Source of the DNA: an uncultured Synergistales bacterium
GTDB lineage: Bacteria; Synergistota; Synergistia; Synergistales; Aminobacteriaceae
Direction: 5' to 3'
Assembly (NCBI GenBank): GCA_905234075.1
Contig: CAJOGI010000006.1
Location: forward strand, 106,127-170,126
DNA length: 64,000 nt
Below the pieces are notes generated by a model. The model was not told where the DNA came from and did no database searches. It saw nothing but the letters and a program-made list of their open reading frames with translations. Position 1 is the stretch's first letter. Every line of letters begins with the position of its first letter. Positions 53,579 to 61,767 of this stretch are shown in pieces. A program made the translations under genes and the position numbers.

Positions 53579-54328
53579 TTGAATGACATAAAAAAAATTC
53601 TTCATGAACTCCGCGAAAAAAAAATTACAGTTGATGAAGCGTATTTGAAATTAAAAGAAAAGCCCTTTGAAGATATCGGCTATGCAAAAGTAGACCTGCA
53701 TAGAAAATTACGGCAGGGGGCTTCTGAAGTTATATACGGCGCAGGAAAAACTCCTGAGCAGATCGCAGGAATAATTGACGTTATGAAAAATCACAATCAA
53801 AGCACGATTTTAATCACGAGGCTTTCACAAGAGTCCGCAGAGAAATTAAAATCGCTGGGCTGTGAAATAGATTATCATGCGGACGCGCACGCAGGAGTTT
53901 ACGGAAAAATCCCGGAGCCTGCGTCAAAAAATTTTATCGTCGTTGCAACCGGAGGGACGAGCGACATTCCCGTAGCTGAAGAGGCTGCATTGACGGCTGA
54001 AGTTTTGGGCAACAGGGTCGAAAGATTATACGATGTCGGAGTCGCCGGGCTTCACAGAGTTTTATCCCACATTGACGAAATCATGAGCGCGACTGTTATT
54101 ATTGCGGTCGCAGGAATGGAAGGAGCATTAGCGAGCGTCTTGGGAGGCTTGGCTGACTGTCCTGTTATCGCTGTGCCGACCAGTGTAGGCTACGGCGCAT
54201 CGTTCGGAGGCGTGTCGGCTCTGCTTGCTATGTTAAATTCATGTGCAAGCGGCGTGAGCGTCGTAAATATTGATAACGGCTTCGGGGCCGGCTATCTCGC
54301 AGGAATGATTAATTCAGGTAGGAGTTAG
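53579..54328 (+). CDS. larB: Nickel pincer cofactor biosynthesis protein LarB
   Basis: A 249-residue protein with a C-terminal PurE-like (AIR carboxylase) domain. LarB carboxylates and hydrolyses nicotinic acid adenine dinucleotide to start synthesis of the nickel-pincer nucleotide of lactate racemase. GTSDIPVAEEAALTAEVLG and AGMEGALASVLGGL are the PurE-like sugar-phosphate regions. TTG 53579 with AGAGGTG eight bases upstream is preferred over TTG 53558. larC and larE are not adjacent. The last three residues and the stop codon come from a heptamer repeat. Confidence 0.93.
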   Translation: MNDIKKILHELREKKITVDEAYLKLKEKPFEDIGYAKVDLHRKLRQGASEVIYGAGKTPEQIAGIIDVMKNHNQSTILITRLSQESAEKLKSLGCEIDYHADAHAGVYGKIPEPASKNFIVVATGGTSDIPVAEEAALTAEVLGNRVERLYDVGVAGLHRVLSHIDEIMSATVIIAVAGMEGALASVLGGLADCPVIAVPTSVGYGASFGGVSALLAMLNSCASGVSVVNIDNGFGAGYLAGMINSGRS

Positions 54329-54347
54329 GAGGTAGGAGGTAGGAGTT
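54315..54347 (+). repeat. Heptamer repeat at the end of larB
   Basis: Four to five GTAGGAG/TTAGGAG units overlap the larB stop codon and supply the AGGAG ribosome site of the next gene. Confidence 0.85.
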
Positions 54348-54351
54348 GAAA

Positions 54352-55050
54352 ATGAAAAAAATTTTTTTTGCTTTGTTAATTCTTTTTATTGCCTCAATGT
54401 TAAATGCTTCTGAATATAATGATACTATACTGCCGGGAAAATGGAATATAGAGGGAACAAGTTTTGTTGAAAAAGGCTTTGTCCGTATCTCGGTAAAAAT
54501 TGAGGGCGAAGTTTATCAGACTACGGAATTTCTAAAAAATCTCAATGCCAGCGTTGATAAAGTAATTGAAAATAATCAGGAAAAGGCGCGTAATGTAATT
54601 AATGAAGAAAGAAAAGTTTTGAACGGCTGCGAAATTAATTTAAGGCTTTATATTTTTGATAAGACGGGCTTTGACATAAAAGTATGGGATCACTATATCC
54701 CTAACGCCGTACAAATTCCCGTGCTGCTCCCGGAAATGAAGCCGACAATAAACGAGCCGTTTGTACTTCCTTCGATAACGAAAGATAATATTACATATAT
54801 AATAACTTTTACTTCAGAGACATCAGGAAAATTGAGAGCTAAGGGCTACGTTGATGTTGACGCGGTTGGAACGTGCGAAATTAACGCGGACTGCGCATTA
54901 TGGAGAGACGGAACAACAAAGCCTGAAACTGAAAAAGAAACAAAGAGCGGCTGTAATTCTGGCTTAGGGATTTTTTCCGCGTTTATTATTTTGTTAATAG
55001 TGATAGTGATGAATGGAAGGGGAACAAAATTTTGTTCGGAACGGATATAG
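54352..55050 (+). CDS. Secreted protein with Synerg-CTERM signal, 232 aa
   Basis: Function unknown. Signal peptide KKIFFALLILFIASMLNASE, a polar body of about 180 residues, then KSGCNSGLGIFSAF, a hydrophobic helix and basic residues: the Synerg-CTERM layout, so it is probably anchored at the surface. The tail is about 12 residues longer than usual because the gene runs 19 bases into mreB. ATG 54352 follows AGGAG by six bases. Confidence 0.7.
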   Translation: MKKIFFALLILFIASMLNASEYNDTILPGKWNIEGTSFVEKGFVRISVKIEGEVYQTTEFLKNLNASVDKVIENNQEKARNVINEERKVLNGCEINLRLYIFDKTGFDIKVWDHYIPNAVQIPVLLPEMKPTINEPFVLPSITKDNITYIITFTSETSGKLRAKGYVDVDAVGTCEINADCALWRDGTTKPETEKETKSGCNSGLGIFSAFIILLIVIVMNGRGTKFCSERI

Positions 55051-56078
55051 GCATAGACTTGGGAACAGCTACGGTTTTAATTTATGAGAAACATAACGGT
55101 GTTGTCCTGCGCGAGCCGTCCGTAGTCGCTGTGGATCAGGAGACAGGAGAAATTTTAGCGGTCGGCTATGACGCTAAGAGCATGGTCGGAAGGACTCCGG
55201 GCAGCATAACTTCTGTGAGACCGTTACGCGACGGAGTGATAGCAAATTATGAAATGACGGAAGCAATGCTTCAGCACTTCATGAGGCGCGTTACAAAAGG
55301 CTCGCAGCGTTTTTTCAAAAACAGGGCGATGATCTGCGTACCGTCGGGGGCTACTGACGTTGAGCGCAGAGCGGTCCTTGAGGCTGCGTTAGAAGTCGGA
55401 GCGCGTGAGGCGTATTTAATCGAAGAGCCTATGGCGGCGGCTATCGGCGCAAATTTGAAGGTCGAAGAGGCACGAGGAAAAATGATCGTCGATATCGGCG
55501 GAGGCACGACGGACATCGCAGTTATTTCACTGGGCGGTGTTGTTGTCTCTAAATCATTAAGGATCGGCGGAGATAAATTTGACGAGGGCATCATGAGATA
55601 TTTACGCCGTCAATATAATTTAGCGATAGGCGACCAGACCGCAGAAAATTTGAAAATCATGATAGGCACGTGTCTGCCTATGGAAGAAGATCAAAAAATG
55701 ATCGTGAAGGGCCGCGATTTAGTTCAGGGCCTTCCGCGTCAGATTGAAGTTACTAGCTCGGCAGTTAATATGGCAATCGGCGAGATGGTTCAGAATTTAG
55801 TTGACGGTATCAGAAATGTTTTAGAGCTAACTCCGCCGGAATTATCTGCCGACATAATTGACAGAGGAATAGTATTAACGGGCGGAGGAGCTTTGCTGCG
55901 CGGACTTCCCGAATTAATTGCACAACAGACGGGAATAAACTGCTTCACTGCCGAAAATCCTATGGAGAGCGTCGCACTTGGAACGGGCAAAGCACTCGCC
56001 GAGATAGACAGCTTAAAAGGCTCTGGCCGCAGCAATATGTTAATAAATTTGAAACGCTCAAGCCGGAAAAGATATTAA
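55032..56078 (+). CDS. mreB: MreB/Mbl-type actin-like cell-shape protein
   Basis: A 348-residue bacterial actin that guides lateral wall synthesis. GIDLGTATVLIYEK (phosphate 1), VDIGGGTTDIAVISLGG (phosphate 2) and ILTGGGALLRGLPELI (adenosine) are all present. The gene order mreB-flgF-flgG equals mbl-flhO-flhP of Bacillus, so this is the Mbl-like copy. Start TTG, with GGAAGGGG upstream, inside the end of the preceding gene. Confidence 0.95.
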   Translation: MFGTDIGIDLGTATVLIYEKHNGVVLREPSVVAVDQETGEILAVGYDAKSMVGRTPGSITSVRPLRDGVIANYEMTEAMLQHFMRRVTKGSQRFFKNRAMICVPSGATDVERRAVLEAALEVGAREAYLIEEPMAAAIGANLKVEEARGKMIVDIGGGTTDIAVISLGGVVVSKSLRIGGDKFDEGIMRYLRRQYNLAIGDQTAENLKIMIGTCLPMEEDQKMIVKGRDLVQGLPRQIEVTSSAVNMAIGEMVQNLVDGIRNVLELTPPELSADIIDRGIVLTGGGALLRGLPELIAQQTGINCFTAENPMESVALGTGKALAEIDSLKGSGRSNMLINLKRSSRKRY

Positions 56079-56081
56079 AGA

Positions 56082-56115
56082 CAGTTAGGAGTTAGGAAGT
56101 AGGAGGTAGGAGTTA
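56082..56115 (+). repeat. Heptamer repeat before flgF
   Basis: AGTTAGGAGTTAGGAAGTAGG, then AGGTAGGAG, just before the flgF ATG; the last unit supplies the ribosome-binding site. Confidence 0.85.
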
Positions 56116-56118
56116 AAA

Positions 56119-56925
56119 ATGCACAGGGGATTATATCAGGCAGCGGCCGGAATGATTGTGCAGGAGACAAATTTAGATGTCGTTGCGAATAACCTTGCCA
56201 ACGTTGACACAACCGGCTATAAACGCCGCGTGAGCGCAAATTCTGATTTTTCGGCTTTGATGGACAGAATAGAAAAAGTTTCAGAGGACGGCGAGACAAA
56301 AATTACGACAGTCCTCCCTGCGGATATGCCTTTCAAGGGCCGTCAGGTTATAGGCTCGTTTGCGCTTGCTACGGTTTTTTCTGAAGATGTCATGGACACG
56401 AGTCCCGGCGTTGTAAAAACGACTGAAAGCCCCTTCGACATGGCGATAGACGGGCCGGGATTTTTTTCGGTTGCCGACACTGAAGGAAATATTTTTTACA
56501 CCCGTGAGGGAAATTTTCAGCCGGATAACAACGGAAATTTAGTAACGCCCAACGGAATGACTTTACAAGGCGAGGGCGGAGCAATTTCAATCGGCAACGC
56601 CACAAGAGTTACTGTCAACAGAACGGGGCAGGTCATTGCTAACAATGAAGTCGTAGGGCGAGTGGCCGTGTTTAATTTTGAAAATCCGACTTATTTGCGG
56701 CATGAGGCGCGAAATCTTTTAACGCCTACTCAAGAATCAGGAGAAGCAGAAGCCGTCGAGAATGTAAGAATTTGGTCGGGCGCACTGGAAATGTCAAACG
56801 TCAGCGTCGTTGAAGAAATGGTCAGAATGATTGAAGCCCAGAGAGTTTATGAGGGAGCCTCAAAGGCATTGATGACGCATGACGAACAGACAAGCAGATT
56901 AATAACTTCATACAGCAGGGGGTAA
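56119..56925 (+). CDS. flgF: Flagellar basal-body rod protein FlgF
   Basis: A 268-residue rod protein of the FlgF/FlgG type: N-terminal NLDVVANNLANVDTTGYKRR, central FlgFG beta domain with AIDGPGFFSVADTEG, C-terminal LEMSNVSVVEEMVRMIEAQRVYE. It builds the flagellar rod together with FlgG. It is placed as FlgF because it lies directly upstream of a clear FlgG. Confidence 0.88.
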   Translation: MHRGLYQAAAGMIVQETNLDVVANNLANVDTTGYKRRVSANSDFSALMDRIEKVSEDGETKITTVLPADMPFKGRQVIGSFALATVFSEDVMDTSPGVVKTTESPFDMAIDGPGFFSVADTEGNIFYTREGNFQPDNNGNLVTPNGMTLQGEGGAISIGNATRVTVNRTGQVIANNEVVGRVAVFNFENPTYLRHEARNLLTPTQESGEAEAVENVRIWSGALEMSNVSVVEEMVRMIEAQRVYEGASKALMTHDEQTSRLITSYSRG

Positions 56926-56930
56926 TATTC

Positions 56931-56962
56931 AGGTAGGAGTTAGGAGATAGGAGTTAGGAATT
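56931..56962 (+). repeat. Heptamer repeat between flgF and flgG
   Basis: AGGTAGGAGTTAGGAGATAGG, then AGTTAGGAATTA. A separate AAAGGAG serves flgG. Confidence 0.8.
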
Positions 56963-57009
56963 AAAAAAACTTCTCTAAAAATATTTAAGAAAGGAGAAAA
57001 AAATAAAAA

Positions 57010-57801
57010 ATGTTGCGTTCATTATGGACAAGCGCATCGGGAATGATAGCACAGCAGACGCATTTAGACGTTGTAACTCACAACCTTGCGAACGTAAACA
57101 CACAGGGCTATAAAAAACGCAGAGCAGACTTTGAAGATTTAATGTATCAGATTTACAGAGAGCCTGGCGCACCTATTGAGCCTGCTTCACGTGTTCCTAC
57201 GGGTATTCAGGTCGGATTGGGAACAAAAGTTGTAGCCACTCCGAGTTTTATGGTGCAGGGCAATTATCAGATAACTGATGGAAGTCTTGACTGGGCAATT
57301 AACGGCGAGGGAGCTTTCTTTCAGGTTGACATGGGCAACGGACGAATAGGCTATACACGCGGAGGTTCATGGCAGATTGACGATCAAGGTCAGATAGTTG
57401 ACGAGAACGGATTATTGATTGAGCCTGCTATAACAGTTCCTGAAAATGCGCGGTCAATTACTTTATCGCCGACAGGAGTTGTAAGCGTTGCAGTCGCAGA
57501 TGAAGTTGAATTGCAGGAACTTGGACAAATTCAGCTTGCCCGTTTTGTGAACCCTACAGGACTTCGCGCAGTCGGCGACAGATTATTTGTTCAAACTCCT
57601 GCGAGCGGCGACCCTATTGTAGGAAATCCCGGTGAAGACGGTATGCCTACGGTAGTTCAAAACGTTGTCGAGATGTCTAACGTTCAAGTCGTTGAAGAAA
57701 TGGTCGAAATGATTGTCGCTCAGCGTGCATACGAGGCAAACTCAAAAGGCATTCAGACCGCCGACGACTTATTGAGAATTGCAAACGGATTGAAGCGTTA
57801 A
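57010..57801 (+). CDS. flgG: Flagellar distal rod protein FlgG
   Basis: A 263-residue distal rod protein: LWTSASGMIAQQTHLDVVTHNLANVNTQGYKK at the N-terminus (conserved in FlgG), GIQVGLGTKV, DWAINGEGAFFQV, and C-terminal MSNVQVVEEMVEMIVAQRAYEANSKGIQ. AAAGGAG precedes the ATG. Confidence 0.96.
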   Translation: MLRSLWTSASGMIAQQTHLDVVTHNLANVNTQGYKKRRADFEDLMYQIYREPGAPIEPASRVPTGIQVGLGTKVVATPSFMVQGNYQITDGSLDWAINGEGAFFQVDMGNGRIGYTRGGSWQIDDQGQIVDENGLLIEPAITVPENARSITLSPTGVVSVAVADEVELQELGQIQLARFVNPTGLRAVGDRLFVQTPASGDPIVGNPGEDGMPTVVQNVVEMSNVQVVEEMVEMIVAQRAYEANSKGIQTADDLLRIANGLKR

Positions 57802-57809
57802 AAAATATC

Positions 57810-58778
57810 ATGAATAAAAAAATCTTTAGGGGGCAAAAAATATTGCTCCTTTTTTTTGCTTTTATTATTATTTTCTTTGCAGGCTCTGCAAATGCTGCTC
57901 AAAATATAAAAATTGAAGTCCCTGAAGTAATTTACAACACCTCAAGCACTTTCAAGCTGGGCCAAGTTGCAAAAATTTCAGGCGGCAATCAAGGGACGCG
58001 GAGAATTTTATCGGCTCTCACTCTTTACCCTGACGGCGATAAACTTTCACGCAGGGAAGTTTTACGCGCCATTGAGGACAGCGATGCGGCTGACGCAAGA
58101 ATAGAATTATATATGCCGATGTATTCGCGTATTGAAGCTCCGGGCTATGAAGGAAATTTCACGGAAACTTCAGAGCCTCCGCAAAAAAAATCCCGTTCGC
58201 TCTCTGATTTAATTCCGGCAATAAAAAATTTAGCGGCGTGGAACGGAGGTTTAGAAATTTCTGCAAATTCTCCCGTGCCTGACGGAAAAATTATTGACCC
58301 TGCGAGCATAGTTCCGGGCTCCGGCAGTGTAACTTTAAGATTTCAAGATGAGGACGGAAAAATAAAATCTCTTCCTGTTCGTCTCAACTGGACTCAAAAC
58401 GCAATGATAGCCGCTCATAATATCAAGAGGGGCGATAAAATTGGAGCTCATGATTTATATTCGCGTCCTATAAAAATTACAAGGCCGGGAATGTACGCTT
58501 CAAGCCCGGACGAAATTGAAGGCTATACGGCAAACCGAAATATTCAACAGGGCGAGCCTGTGTTATTAAGCGTCGTAACGAGTTCAAATTTATTAAAGCG
58601 CGGCCGGCAGGTAAAAATTATTGCGCGTTTCGGTGCGGCTACAGCGACGGTTGACGGAATTTTAATGGAGGACGGACGGCCCGGCGAATGGGTGAAAGTA
58701 CGGCGCGTCGATGACAGAAAAGTTACGTTAAGGGCGCGGATAATAAATGAAAATATGGTCGAGGTTAATGTTGAGTAA
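57810..58778 (+). CDS. flgA: Flagellar P-ring assembly chaperone FlgA
   Basis: A 322-residue periplasmic protein with signal peptide ILLLFFAFIIIFFAGSANA and a C-terminal SAF domain (AHNIKRGDKIGAHDL, GRQVKIIARFGAATATVDGILMEDG). Longer than typical FlgA (about 220), with an N-terminal extension. FlgA helps P-ring (FlgI) assembly; flgH and flgI, which usually follow, are not here. It starts eight bases after flgG. Confidence 0.85.
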   Translation: MNKKIFRGQKILLLFFAFIIIFFAGSANAAQNIKIEVPEVIYNTSSTFKLGQVAKISGGNQGTRRILSALTLYPDGDKLSRREVLRAIEDSDAADARIELYMPMYSRIEAPGYEGNFTETSEPPQKKSRSLSDLIPAIKNLAAWNGGLEISANSPVPDGKIIDPASIVPGSGSVTLRFQDEDGKIKSLPVRLNWTQNAMIAAHNIKRGDKIGAHDLYSRPIKITRPGMYASSPDEIEGYTANRNIQQGEPVLLSVVTSSNLLKRGRQVKIIARFGAATATVDGILMEDGRPGEWVKVRRVDDRKVTLRARIINENMVEVNVE

Positions 58779-58856
58779 AAAAACTTCTTGCAATTTCGTG
58801 AAAATCCTCTAAAATTTGCGCGATTTTTAATTTTATTTGAGAGGAAGAATGTTGCA

Positions 58857-60455
58857 TTGTGCAAGAGACCCGGTCTTTTACTTTCGATTTCTGTGCTTTG
58901 TATTAGCGCGTTAATAGTTACGTTTGGAGTTGTTGATGTTGAATTATCATCAGGCTCGCATTTCGGCTTAGGACTGCCGGCTCAGGTGCCTTTGCTTTTC
59001 GCTACGATATTCGCTGCTCTTGTCGGAGTATTTTATCTTAAACAGAGCTGGGGCGATTTAGAAAAGGGCATGGCCGGAGCTATTCAAGTTTCTATTCAGG
59101 CAATAATAATTTTAGTTCTTGTCGGCTGTCTCGTAGGCTCATGGATTCAAAGCGGCGTTGTCGCCACGATGATTTATTACGGCCTTGAGGTCATGACGCC
59201 GCGATATTTTTATCTAGCTTCATTAATAATCAGCGTCGTTGTCGCGCTTGCAACCGGCTGCTGTTGGACAACAAGCTCAACCGTCGGAGTTGCTTTAATC
59301 GGAATAAGCGCAGGGCTCGGACTTCCGCTGCCTATCACTGCGGGCTTCGTAATTTCGGGCGCATATTTCGGCGACAAAGTTTCTCCGTTATCAGACACGA
59401 CAAACTTAGCTCCTGCTGTATCAGGCAGCGAATTATTTGAACACGTCAGGGCGATGATGACAAGTACGCTCCCGACGCTTTTAATAACAGCCGTAATAGC
59501 TTTCATGATGGGAAGCTCGGCGCAGGGCTCGGACGGCGGAAGAATTGATTTAATTCAGAGCATGATGCGTGCTGAGTTTAATATCTCGCTGTGGGCTTTT
59601 ATTCCGCCGATGATAATTTTAGTCATGGCCTCGATGAAAATTCCGGCAATTCCCGGAATAGTCGCAGGCATAATGGGAAGCATTGTTCTTTCACTCGTTC
59701 GAGGCTCAACGCCTTTTGAGACGCTCGAAGTTTTATTTTCCGGCTACGTTCCCGAACATTTAAGCAAGTTTGCTGAAATCGCCACGCCCGAAGCAATGAC
59801 GGAAATTACAGGAACGTTTGCGCAGGCTTTCACAACCGGGTCTCCGGCACTTGGCGTTACGTCAGAAGTCTTTTCGCAGGTCGGTGGGCTTTTAACGCAG
59901 CTCTTCACGCGCGGCGGAATGACATCAATGTTAGAAACAATTTGCTTAATCGTCGTAGCGTTATCGCTTGGCGGCATTATGGAAGTCTGCGGCTTTCTTG
60001 ATGTAATTCTTGAGGCTTTAATGCGCCACGTAAAATCCGTAACGGGAATGATAGCTTCGGTTCTTGCGTCAGCTTTTTTAGCGAATGTATTTTTAAGCGA
60101 GCAGTATCTTTCGATCATAGTGCCCGGCAGAATGTTCAAACGAGCCTTTGATGAAAGAACATGGCAGAACGGAAAAAAACTTGCGCCTGTAATGCTCTCT
60201 CGTTCTCTTGAGGACAGCGGCACAATGACTTCAGTTTTAGTTCCTTGGAACACCTGCGGAGTTTATGTCAGTTCTGTTTTGGGAGTTGCGACGCTCGACT
60301 ATCTGCCTTATTGCTTCACTAACTGGCTGAATCCTTTTGTCGCGCTTGCTTTCACTGCGCTTGGACTTGGAATAGTCTGGAAGGACGACAAAGCCAGCGA
60401 AAAAGTTTCTGAAAACGAAGAAGTTTTCATTTCCGAAGCTGTAGCAGTTGAGTAA
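58857..60455 (+). CDS. nhaC: Na+/H+ antiporter of the NhaC family
   Basis: A 532-residue membrane antiporter with about 12 helices. NhaC features: CWTTSSTVGVALIGIS, GAYFGDKVSPLSDTTNLAP, and MLSRSLEDSGTMTSVLVPWNTCG. TTG 58857 follows GAGGAAG by nine bases; the frame opens at 58788 but has no ribosome site there. It probably exports Na+, in keeping with ion-gradient coupling by TRAP and PPase systems. Confidence 0.93.
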   Translation: MCKRPGLLLSISVLCISALIVTFGVVDVELSSGSHFGLGLPAQVPLLFATIFAALVGVFYLKQSWGDLEKGMAGAIQVSIQAIIILVLVGCLVGSWIQSGVVATMIYYGLEVMTPRYFYLASLIISVVVALATGCCWTTSSTVGVALIGISAGLGLPLPITAGFVISGAYFGDKVSPLSDTTNLAPAVSGSELFEHVRAMMTSTLPTLLITAVIAFMMGSSAQGSDGGRIDLIQSMMRAEFNISLWAFIPPMIILVMASMKIPAIPGIVAGIMGSIVLSLVRGSTPFETLEVLFSGYVPEHLSKFAEIATPEAMTEITGTFAQAFTTGSPALGVTSEVFSQVGGLLTQLFTRGGMTSMLETICLIVVALSLGGIMEVCGFLDVILEALMRHVKSVTGMIASVLASAFLANVFLSEQYLSIIVPGRMFKRAFDERTWQNGKKLAPVMLSRSLEDSGTMTSVLVPWNTCGVYVSSVLGVATLDYLPYCFTNWLNPFVALAFTALGLGIVWKDDKASEKVSENEEVFISEAVAVE

Positions 60456-60463
60456 AAGTTTCT

Positions 60464-60499
60464 AAGCCCCTTCAAAATTTCGGAGGGGTGTTTTTTTAT
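60464..60499 (+). terminator. Terminator after nhaC
   Basis: CCCCTTC and CGGAGGGG pair around an A/T loop, followed by a T-run. Confidence 0.75.
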
Positions 60500-60504
60500 T
60501 TTTT

Positions 60505-60515
60505 TGTGATATAAT
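60505..60515 (+). promoter_or_regulatory. Extended -10 promoter of tRNA-Ser
   Basis: TGTGATATAAT with perfect TATAAT, 22 bases before the tRNA; the same TGTGATAWAAT form appears at several other promoters in the window. Confidence 0.6.
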
Positions 60516-60537
60516 ATGCTAGTTAATTTTTTATGAC

Positions 60538-60625
60538 GGAAACGTGGCCGAGCGGTCGAAGGCGTGCGCTTGGAGAGCGTAAGAGCAGAAATGCTCCCAG
60601 AGTTCGAATCTCTGCGTTTCCGCCA
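60538..60625 (+). tRNA. tRNA-Ser (anticodon GGA)
   Basis: An 88-nt class II tRNA with acceptor GGAAACG/CGTTTCC, anticodon loop TTGGAGA, long variable arm and encoded CCA. Confidence 0.95.
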
Positions 60626-60675
60626 GAATTTTCTTTTCATAAGTATTCGCAGCGTATTTTGTCCCTTTATAAGAG

Positions 60676-61767
60676 TTAGGAATTTTTATGTTCACGTATG
60701 AATATTTTTACGGTGCTTTCTGATTCTTTGCTCTCGTATAAAATCTCTGAGACCGACGATTTTAGCAATGAATACGACAATTTATTTTCACTTTCTGAAG
60801 GATTTATATTTCCATTATAATTTATTGTAACGCATATCTCGCCGTTGTCGTCCGAATATTCAACAGCTACATGTATGTGAGGCAGTTCAAGTTCCGGTAG
60901 CAGTATCTGCTGAATAATTTCTTCGAGTGCAAGATGAAGTGTGTTGCGTGAATGTTTTGCGATTATGTTTTGCTGGCAGTAAGTATCTATCATTGAAACC
61001 ACGCCGGGAAAATCAAAATTTCTTCCTTCAATCGTAAATTCCATAACTTTTAAGTGCTTAATAAATCTTCTCGTGTTATCCCGCTTGGGATTCAAAAATA
61101 TATCGTCAGGACTCCCTTCTTCGTATATTCCTCCTTCGTCCATATAAAAAACTCTGTTGCAGATTGAACGTGCAAAATTCATCTCGTGCGTAACTATCAT
61201 CATAGTACGGCCTGTCCCAGAAAGTCCCCGTATTACCGATTGAACTTCGCCTATCATTGTTGGATCTAATGCGCTTGTAGGTTCATCGAGAAGAATTACA
61301 TCAGGGTTCATAGCCAAAGTACGCGCAATAGCAATTCTTTGTTTTTGACCGCCCGATAATTGATCCGGATAGTTCAAATATTTATCGCTTAACCCTACAA
61401 GACGCAAAAGGTTCATGCCCTCATTGTATGCTGATTGACGGCTTAAACCTTTTAGCTTAACAGGAGAAAGCATAATATTTTCTATGACTGTCAGATGTCC
61501 GAATAAATTAAATGATTGAAAAACCATTCCCATTTTTTGGCGCACTTTAGGGACATTACATTTCGGGCTTGTTATCTCTTCATCATTGAAGAAAATTTTT
61601 CCGCTGTTAGGTCTCTCAAGAAGATTTATACACCTCAACAAAGTACTCTTTCCAGTTCCTGAAGGCCCTATGACTGAAATAATATCTCCGTCATTGACAA
61701 CTGCGTTCACGTCCTTCAGCGGCGTTGCGTTTGGATAAATTTTTTTTACGTGTTCAAGCCTAATCAT
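60676..61767 (-). CDS. Amino-acid ABC transporter ATPase with C-terminal GHKL-like domain
   Basis: A 363-residue protein. Residues 1-240 form a polar amino-acid ABC ATPase (GlnQ/HisP type): Walker A GPSGTGKSTLLRC, Q-loop FQSFNLFG, signature LSGGQKQRIAIARTLA, Walker B VILLDEPTSALDP, switch His VTHEM. Residues of about 245-360 resemble an HATPase/anti-sigma domain: N-box-like LHLALEEIIQQIL without the Asn, D-box-like VTINYNGNINP with Asn for Asp, and a C-terminal LSYSLLKSSVSEILYE...STVKIFIRE strand. The nucleotide site of this domain is therefore probably dead and it may act as a regulatory module. It overlaps the permease gene by eight bases. Confidence 0.88.
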   Translation of the reverse strand: MIRLEHVKKIYPNATPLKDVNAVVNDGDIISVIGPSGTGKSTLLRCINLLERPNSGKIFFNDEEITSPKCNVPKVRQKMGMVFQSFNLFGHLTVIENIMLSPVKLKGLSRQSAYNEGMNLLRLVGLSDKYLNYPDQLSGGQKQRIAIARTLAMNPDVILLDEPTSALDPTMIGEVQSVIRGLSGTGRTMMIVTHEMNFARSICNRVFYMDEGGIYEEGSPDDIFLNPKRDNTRRFIKHLKVMEFTIEGRNFDFPGVVSMIDTYCQQNIIAKHSRNTLHLALEEIIQQILLPELELPHIHVAVEYSDDNGEICVTINYNGNINPSESENKLSYSLLKSSVSEILYESKESESTVKIFIREHKNS

